From positions 1-19,852 of the forward strand of contig CAKRRX010000042.1 of NCBI GenBank assembly GCA_934394595.1: 19,852 bases of DNA. The letters run 5' to 3'. The notes under the pieces were generated by a model. It ran no database searches, was not told where the DNA came from, and worked only from the letters and a program-made list of their open reading frames with translations. The translations under genes and the position numbers were made by a program. Positions 15,467-19,852 of the stretch are shown here, one piece after another. Numbering within the stretch: the stretch's first letter is position 1; every line of letters begins with the position of its first letter. The stretch comes from an uncultured Blautia sp. (lineage in GTDB: Bacteria > Bacillota > Clostridia > Lachnospirales > Lachnospiraceae).

Positions 15467-16515
15467 GAAACAAAAAAATCAGATTTCTGAGCGGCCTTCT
15501 GGCTGCAACTATCATGGTCGGCAGTCTCACAGGTAACGAAGTCTGTATGGTACAGGCTGCTGAAATACAAAAATATTCCAACGTAGATTTTGCCATGGAT
15601 ACAGTAGTCTCTGAGACCCTGTATACTTCCGGGGAGGATATTAATGTCCAGCTTGGTGAAGAACTTCGAACAATGGAAGAGGATCTTTTATCCTGGACAG
15701 AGGAAGATTCCCAGATTGCCCAGCTGAATGCATCTGATGGAAAAACAGTGGAGGTTTCAGAGGAACTAAGAGAGGTCCTGGAAAAAATCGTTCAGCTGTC
15801 CAGGGACTCTGACGGAGCGTTTGATCCCACTCTTGGAAAAATCATCCGACTGTGGGATATTGACGGGGAGGATCCCCATGTGCCGGATCAGACAGAACTG
15901 GATGCTTTACTTACACAAACCAGCTGGGAAAAAATAAAGCTGGATGGCAGAGAAGTCACACTGGAAGACGGATGTACCCTGGATCTTGGGGCTGTTGGAA
16001 AGGGAATGGGCTGTGACCGGATCGCAGATTTTCTGAAGGAGCAGCCAGAGGTGTCCGGAATGATCCTGAATCTGGGAGGCAGCAGTGTAATGGTATACGG
16101 TCAGAAGCCAGATAGCTCTCCCTGGAAAGTGGCCATCACAGATCCAAGGGACACCACAGGAGAATATCTGGGAACTGTGACACTGGAAGATGGGGAGTTT
16201 TTGTCCACCTCAGGGGACTACGAAAAGTATTTTATGGAGGATGGAAAACGCTATCATCATATTCTGGATCCGAAAACCGGGTATCCGGTGTGGAATGGCC
16301 TGACCTCCGTGACCGTGATCTGTGACTGTGGATTTTATGCAGATGGACTTTCCACAGCCTGCTTTGTCCTGGGAAAAGAGAAGGCAGAAGATCTGCTAAA
16401 AAAATACAATGCAGAGGCAATTTTTGTGGATGAAGACAAAAATGTGTATGTGACTTCCGGACTAAAAGACAGATTTGAATTAATGAAAGATGGTTATACA
16501 GAAAAAGACGCCTGA
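15454..16515 (+). CDS. apbE: FAD:protein FMN transferase (ApbE family)
   Basis: A 353-residue extracytoplasmic enzyme that uses FAD and Mg2+ to attach FMN to a threonine of target proteins, releasing AMP. It has an N-terminal signal peptide with a VQA-A cleavage-like site and no lipobox. Family motifs are present: FAMDT near the mature start; LDLGAVGKG (Asp177 region); NLGGSS (from 206); STSGDYEKYF (from 251); HHILDPKTGYP (268-278); and ADGLSTA (296-302). The metal- and FAD-binding residues therefore look intact. AAAGGGAG lies 10 bases before the ATG, inside the end of the Fe-S gene. Its targets are almost certainly the five SG(A/S)T threonines encoded by the first two genes of the operon. 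Confidence 0.96.
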   Translation: MQLLRNKKIRFLSGLLAATIMVGSLTGNEVCMVQAAEIQKYSNVDFAMDTVVSETLYTSGEDINVQLGEELRTMEEDLLSWTEEDSQIAQLNASDGKTVEVSEELREVLEKIVQLSRDSDGAFDPTLGKIIRLWDIDGEDPHVPDQTELDALLTQTSWEKIKLDGREVTLEDGCTLDLGAVGKGMGCDRIADFLKEQPEVSGMILNLGGSSVMVYGQKPDSSPWKVAITDPRDTTGEYLGTVTLEDGEFLSTSGDYEKYFMEDGKRYHHILDPKTGYPVWNGLTSVTVICDCGFYADGLSTACFVLGKEKAEDLLKKYNAEAIFVDEDKNVYVTSGLKDRFELMKDGYTEKDA

Positions 16516-16531
16516 AAATGGCGCCTTTTTT
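16502..16531. terminator. Bidirectional terminator between apbE and the Gx-family gene
   Basis: AAAGACGCC and GGCGCCTTT pair with one A-C mismatch around a loop that contains the apbE stop codon. A T-run follows on the plus strand (16526-16531). On the minus strand the same hairpin is followed by CTTTTTC. It can end transcription from both convergent operons. Confidence 0.75.
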
Positions 16532-16559
16532 GTATTGTCAGATATTATCCTGACCGTTT

Positions 16560-17042
16560 TCAAATCCGCTTCAGAACCTCTCTTGTGAGCGTCCCGATCA
16601 GCAGTCCGGTCACTATACCGGACACCATAAGAGCCGGTGCATAATAATACAAAAGTCCGATGGTATGGGTAACTGGAATGGCCACCAGAAGCTGGCCGAT
16701 ATTGTGGGAAACACCGCCAGCCACACTGACTCCAAGATGGGAAAAGCCGGCCTTTTTTTTCACCAGTACCATCACTGTCAGACTAAGGGTGGCTCCGGCT
16801 AAGCTATACATAATACCTGAGCCGTTTCCAAAGAGGAATCCTACCACCAGGATCCGCACCAGGGAAACCAGGGCAGCCTCTTTCCAGGTATATTTTTCAA
16901 GAACAAAGAGTACGGCCAGATTTGCAAGCCCAAGCTTCATTCCCGGGATTCCTGCGAAAAAAGGAATCAGGGATTCCACGTACCCGAAAATGATGGCAAC
17001 CGCTGCAAATAAGCCAAGATATGCTGTTTTTTTCTGATCCAT
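16560..17042 (-). CDS. Gx transporter family membrane protein (heptaprenyl diphosphate synthase component I-like)
   Basis: A 160-residue integral membrane protein with four to five hydrophobic spans. The pattern (K-x-AYLGLFAAVA, IPGMKLGLANL, GxGIMYSLAGA, GGVSHNIGQL) matches the family annotated as Gx transporter or heptaprenyl diphosphate synthase component I, which resembles the substrate-binding S component of ECF transporters. The old enzyme name is probably misleading. The ATG lies 2 bases after the stop of the NusG-domain-II gene, so the two form an operon. Similar gene pairs occur beside ApbE and FMN-domain genes in flavin-based electron-transfer loci, including Listeria; a role in flavin or quinone supply is inference. 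No good ribosome site is visible, so translation is probably coupled. Confidence 0.85.
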   Translation of the reverse strand: MDQKKTAYLGLFAAVAIIFGYVESLIPFFAGIPGMKLGLANLAVLFVLEKYTWKEAALVSLVRILVVGFLFGNGSGIMYSLAGATLSLTVMVLVKKKAGFSHLGVSVAGGVSHNIGQLLVAIPVTHTIGLLYYYAPALMVSGIVTGLLIGTLTREVLKRI

Positions 17043-17044
17043 TT

Positions 17045-17413
17045 TTATACTGCTGCGTCAAATCCACCGGAGGAATCCTGGGAATCTTCAGCGCTTTCTC
17101 CTTTTATAACTACTTTATTTGGCAGACACACGATAAAACCGCCTGTACTTCCAATTGCCGGCTGCTTCATACACAGGTGGTCCGGGCAGTCCGCATGGAT
17201 CATCCGGGCCTTTCCATCCTTGATTTCGCATACATTGGTGTCGTTGATGGAAATGGTCTGATCTTTTGCCAGGGAATAGGTTCCGAAAACCTTTCCGTCT
17301 ACTGTAATTTCGATGGATCCGTACTGGCCATGAGGAACCAGATACACGATGGCACAGAAAATCAGAGAGACCAGCAGCAGTCCGCCGATGAAATATTCTT
17401 CTTTTTTCTTCAA
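17045..17413 (-). CDS. NusG domain II-containing membrane protein
   Basis: I start it at TTG 17413 (122 aa), because an AGAGG ribosome site lies 7 bases upstream and the protein then opens with MKKKEEYF before its single membrane span (YFIGGLLLVSLIFCAIVYLV). A longer frame up to 17497 is open but has no better signal. After the span comes a small beta domain of the NusG domain-II type with three conserved cysteines: CPDHLC and IVCLPNKV. This is not the transcription factor NusG; it is the membrane-anchored family seen beside Gx-type proteins in electron-transfer and ApbE loci. The Cys pattern would suit a redox or metal site. It is first in a two-gene operon with the Gx gene. Confidence 0.82.
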   Translation of the reverse strand: MKKKEEYFIGGLLLVSLIFCAIVYLVPHGQYGSIEITVDGKVFGTYSLAKDQTISINDTNVCEIKDGKARMIHADCPDHLCMKQPAIGSTGGFIVCLPNKVVIKGESAEDSQDSSGGFDAAV

Positions 17414-17564
17414 TGAATGACCTCTTTCCAGGAGAAATACAGCTTTTTGACTTTTTGCCCCTGATATCATCATAAAAGAAAAGACCGGAACTTTCAAGCA
17501 AAGAGAGAAAAATATTATTGAAAAAAAATGTACAATTAGAAAAAGAAAAAATCTTTTAAACCTG

Positions 17565-17593
17565 TTGACAGAAAAAAAATGGAGGTGTATCTT
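17565..17593 (+). promoter_or_regulatory. Predicted promoter of the repeat-protein gene
   Basis: A consensus TTGACA (17565-17570) is followed after 17 bases by TATCTT (17588-17593), a 4/6 match to TATAAT. Transcription would start near 17600, about 6 bases before the palindrome at 17606. The 145-base gap 17498-17642 also contains A-rich sequence upstream, where the divergent NusG-domain-II gene must have its promoter; I see no clear one. Confidence 0.55.
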
Positions 17594-17605
17594 ATAAAAC
17601 GATAA

Positions 17606-17619
17606 TTAGTAAAGACTAA
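17606..17619 (+). promoter_or_regulatory. Palindromic operator candidate (TTAGT-N4-ACTAA) of the repeat-protein gene
   Basis: TTAGT and ACTAA are perfect arms around AAAG. Together with the following C, the site shares 12 of 14 defined positions with the palindrome before the flavin operon (consensus TTAGT-N-AA-N-ACTAAC). It lies just downstream of the predicted start of transcription, in a position to block elongation. Confidence 0.55.
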
Positions 17620-17642
17620 CTAAAGAGAGGAAGAACTTACAT

Positions 17643-19852
17643 ATGCGCAATCAGAAGTATTGGAAGAAGTGTATGGCACTGATGTTATCTGCCAGCATGC
17701 TCCTGCCGTCTGCATCTGTAGTAATGGCAGAAGACATGGCAGCAGAATTTGTTTCCCAGGAGGCCATGGCAGAGGAAAGCGATGAGACAGAGGATGCCTC
17801 CCAGGAGACAGAAACTGCTGAGCCAGTTGAGGATGTCCAGGAACAGCCGGAGGAAGCTTTCGGAGATATGGACAGCGTGGAAGAGCCTGTAGAAGCAGAG
17901 GCTGATGCTGACGCAGAAAAAATAGCTTACACTGTAAATTATTATAATGCAGATGGCACTGAACTGTTAAAAACAGAGACAAAAGAAAGCACAGCCCAGA
18001 AATGCTCTTTTGGTGCATTTTCCGGAGCGCCGGCTGTAGAAGGAAAGCTGTTCATCGGCTGGTCTACACAGCAGAGCGCTTCAGCAATTGAGTACAATAC
18101 AACAAAAGGTCCGGTACTTACCAAGGATGCTCCGGAACTGAAATTATATGCTGTTTATGTAAATGCAGTACAGAATGAGATGGTAAGCATCAATGTTCAT
18201 GTTGAGTATATCGACAATGAGATTGAAAAGGGATATAAGCTTGGTGATACAAAAACAGTTCAGGTAACCTGCCGTACATCCGGGGCACATAAGGAAGCTG
18301 GAATCACCCACCAGATAAAATATGCAGATATTGCTGCAGCTGCAAAAGACCAGCTTGTGGTAGAGGATGGATATGAACTGGTTGGCATGACCAAAAATGC
18401 AGGAACAAATCAGACTGTTTTTGGCCTTGACAATACCTCCATGGTAAGCGGAATGAGCCAGGGCGGAGACTTTTATCTGGTTGCGAAAAAAGTATACACC
18501 CTGGGATATGATGCAAACGGTGAGAATGTGACCGGAATGCCGGAAATACAGACTGCCGTCAGCAGCACAGGAAGCGCAGCACTTACCATTTCTTCTGTAA
18601 AACCGCAGCGTGAAGGGTACACATTCCTTGGCTGGGCAGACAAAAAAGACGCTGCAAATCCAAATGTGTTCGTCGGAAAAGATGTGACTTTAACCAGTGC
18701 AGCACCAGTAAAAATCTTGTATGCAGTATGGGGAACCTCACACAAGGTCATTTACAAATCCTATGACGGAGCTGAGGAACTTTATACAGATACCAAGGCA
18801 AGCACCGGAGACTGCTCCTTCAATGCCTACACAAAAGCACCGGAAAGAGAAGGCTATGTATTCATTGGATGGTCAAAAACAGCAAATTCAGAGGTGATTG
18901 ATTACAACACCACAAAAGGCCCGGTACTGGGAAAGGATGTTACAGAGCTTACCTTATATGCAGTTTATGCAAAAACGGTACAGAGTGAAGAGGTAAAAAT
19001 TAATGTTCATGTAGAATATTTTGATGACGGGCTTGAGAATGGCTTCGAAATAGGAGACACCAAAGAAGTTACTGTGACCTGCCAGACATCAGGGGCACAT
19101 AAAGAGGCAGGAATTACCCATCAGATAAAATATGCGGATCTTGCAAATGCAGCAAAAGATCTGGTAGATGTAAAAGATGGCTATGAACTGGTCGGCATGA
19201 CCAAAAACGCAGGAACAAATCAGACCATCTTTGGCCTTGACAACACCTTTATGGTAAGCGGAATGAGCCAGGGAGGAGATTTCTACCTGGTTGCAAAGAG
19301 AGCTTACAGCTTGAGCTTTGACGGGAACGGAGAGGATGTTGCTGGAGTACCGAAGAGCCAGAAGGAGATCAGTACCACAGGAAGTGTAACCTTTACAATT
19401 CCTGCTACACCTGCAAGACCGGAATATGAATTCCTTGGATGGGCCGAAAAAGCAGATGCACAGACAGCAACGTACAAAGCAGGGGATACTGTTACACTTG
19501 CAAAAGGCGCACAGAATAAGACCCTGTATGCAATCTGGAAGAAAATCAAGAGAAATTCTTCCATCACAACAGTGGCTTCTGTTTCCAAAACCTACGGCGA
19601 TGGAGCATTTGCCCTGAATGTAAAGAAAACCGGAAATGGAACACTGGTTTATACAGTGGATAACAGCGATGTGGTATCCGTAGATGCAAATGGTACCGTA
19701 ACCATCAAAAAAGCAGGAACCGCAGTGATCACCGTTTCCATGGCTGAGACAGAGGATTACCTGGCAGCACAGTCCCAGAAGATCACAGTAACCGCTGCAA
19801 AAGCACAGGGAAAAGGTGAGGTTTCCATGGAGGGCTGGACAGAGGGCCAGAC
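17643..19852 (+). CDS. Large secreted repeat protein (InlB B-like repeats and MBG domain), 3' end outside the window
   Basis: The frame is open from ATG 17643 to the end of the window (736 codons seen). GAGAGGAAG lies about 10 bases upstream. A signal peptide (MRNQKYWKKC, then a hydrophobic core) ends at VVMA-E, cleaved near residue 29. An acidic E/A/D-rich region follows to about 95. Two tandem blocks of about 270 residues (96-368, 369-634) each contain several short F-x-GW motifs (FIGWS, FLGWA) typical of InlB B/List-Bact repeats, with TLYAVY-type strands. An Ig-like MBG-type domain (about 637-720) with TYGDGAF and a TVTIKKAG strand begins after that. It is a cell-surface or cell-wall protein, probably adhesive or structural. 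The C-terminus, which would show any sortase or S-layer anchor, is missing. It shares an operator motif with the flavin operon. Confidence 0.88.
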   Translation, partial: MRNQKYWKKCMALMLSASMLLPSASVVMAEDMAAEFVSQEAMAEESDETEDASQETETAEPVEDVQEQPEEAFGDMDSVEEPVEAEADADAEKIAYTVNYYNADGTELLKTETKESTAQKCSFGAFSGAPAVEGKLFIGWSTQQSASAIEYNTTKGPVLTKDAPELKLYAVYVNAVQNEMVSINVHVEYIDNEIEKGYKLGDTKTVQVTCRTSGAHKEAGITHQIKYADIAAAAKDQLVVEDGYELVGMTKNAGTNQTVFGLDNTSMVSGMSQGGDFYLVAKKVYTLGYDANGENVTGMPEIQTAVSSTGSAALTISSVKPQREGYTFLGWADKKDAANPNVFVGKDVTLTSAAPVKILYAVWGTSHKVIYKSYDGAEELYTDTKASTGDCSFNAYTKAPEREGYVFIGWSKTANSEVIDYNTTKGPVLGKDVTELTLYAVYAKTVQSEEVKINVHVEYFDDGLENGFEIGDTKEVTVTCQTSGAHKEAGITHQIKYADLANAAKDLVDVKDGYELVGMTKNAGTNQTIFGLDNTFMVSGMSQGGDFYLVAKRAYSLSFDGNGEDVAGVPKSQKEISTTGSVTFTIPATPARPEYEFLGWAEKADAQTATYKAGDTVTLAKGAQNKTLYAIWKKIKRNSSITTVASVSKTYGDGAFALNVKKTGNGTLVYTVDNSDVVSVDANGTVTIKKAGTAVITVSMAETEDYLAAQSQKITVTAAKAQGKGEVSMEGWTEGQ
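17934..19545 (+). repeat. Two tandem copies of an approximately 810-bp coding repeat
   Basis: Matched landmarks are exactly 810 bases apart: AATGTTCATG at 18192 and 19002, GGGGCACATAA at 18282 and 19092, and CCAAAAAYGCAGGAAC at 18391 and 19201. The first unit has one extra codon near its start. Within well-conserved blocks most differences fall at third codon positions, so the copies have been kept similar at the protein level for some time and are not a very recent duplication. Confidence 0.85.

Noticed and set aside
16560..17042. Heptaprenyl diphosphate synthase as the enzyme function
   Set aside because: The protein is a small polytopic membrane protein without DDxxD prenyltransferase motifs; the historical name of the family does not describe an enzyme here.
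17045..17413. Transcription factor NusG
   Set aside because: It has an N-terminal membrane span and only the domain-II-like beta domain, without the NGN and KOW domains of true NusG.
1..19852. tRNA, rRNA, insertion sequence or phage genes
   Set aside because: No tRNA-like cloverleaf, rRNA segment, transposase, integrase or terminal inverted repeats flanking a gene were seen on either strand.

Overview
The window looks like a chromosomal segment of an anaerobic Gram-positive Clostridia, most probably a Lachnospiraceae relative (Blautia/Dorea/Mediterraneibacter type). This rests on the moderate-to-low GC content, purine-rich Shine-Dalgarno sites, the long-form hpf followed by secA, the Gx-transporter and NusG-domain-II membrane proteins, and secreted proteins with tandem FMN-binding or glycine/tryptophan 'GW' repeats. 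No identity search was possible, so the genus is not claimed.

Region 1 (1-5564, plus strand): three consecutive genes of uncharacterised type. They are the 3' end of a coiled-coil protein, a 968-residue three-TM protein with an extracellular discoidin-like (NADase-type glycan-binding) domain and a serine-hydrolase fold lacking key catalytic residues, and a 606-residue single-TM protein. The last two share an N-terminal motif, so they may work together at the envelope.

Region 2 (5565-9914): housekeeping. It holds hpf (ribosome hibernation) and secA (preprotein translocase ATPase), with a minus-strand pair between them: a 33-codon gene that falls below usual length cut-offs, translationally coupled to an Sfp-type phosphopantetheinyl transferase.

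Region 3 (9913-12043): an AraC-family regulator, divergent from a diaminopimelate-epimerase-family protein in which both catalytic cysteine positions are serine.

Region 4 (12044-17497): a compact predicted flavin-based extracytoplasmic electron-transfer locus. A secreted protein with four FMN-binding domains, a membrane-anchored protein with one, a NapH/NosR-like membrane Fe-S protein and an ApbE flavin transferase form a tight operon (3-nt gap, 4-nt overlap, 13-nt overlap). The likely scheme is that the Fe-S membrane protein passes electrons outward to the anchored flavoprotein and then to the four-flavin protein, while ApbE attaches the FMN groups. A convergent two-gene operon (NusG-domain-II membrane protein, then Gx-family membrane protein) shares a bidirectional terminator with it.

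Region 5 (17498-19852): the start of a large secreted repeat protein with two approximately 270-residue tandem repeats and an MBG-type Ig-like domain, cut by the window edge. Its promoter and that of the flavin operon carry the same TTAGT-N4-ACTAA palindrome near the predicted start of transcription, which suggests a shared repressor.
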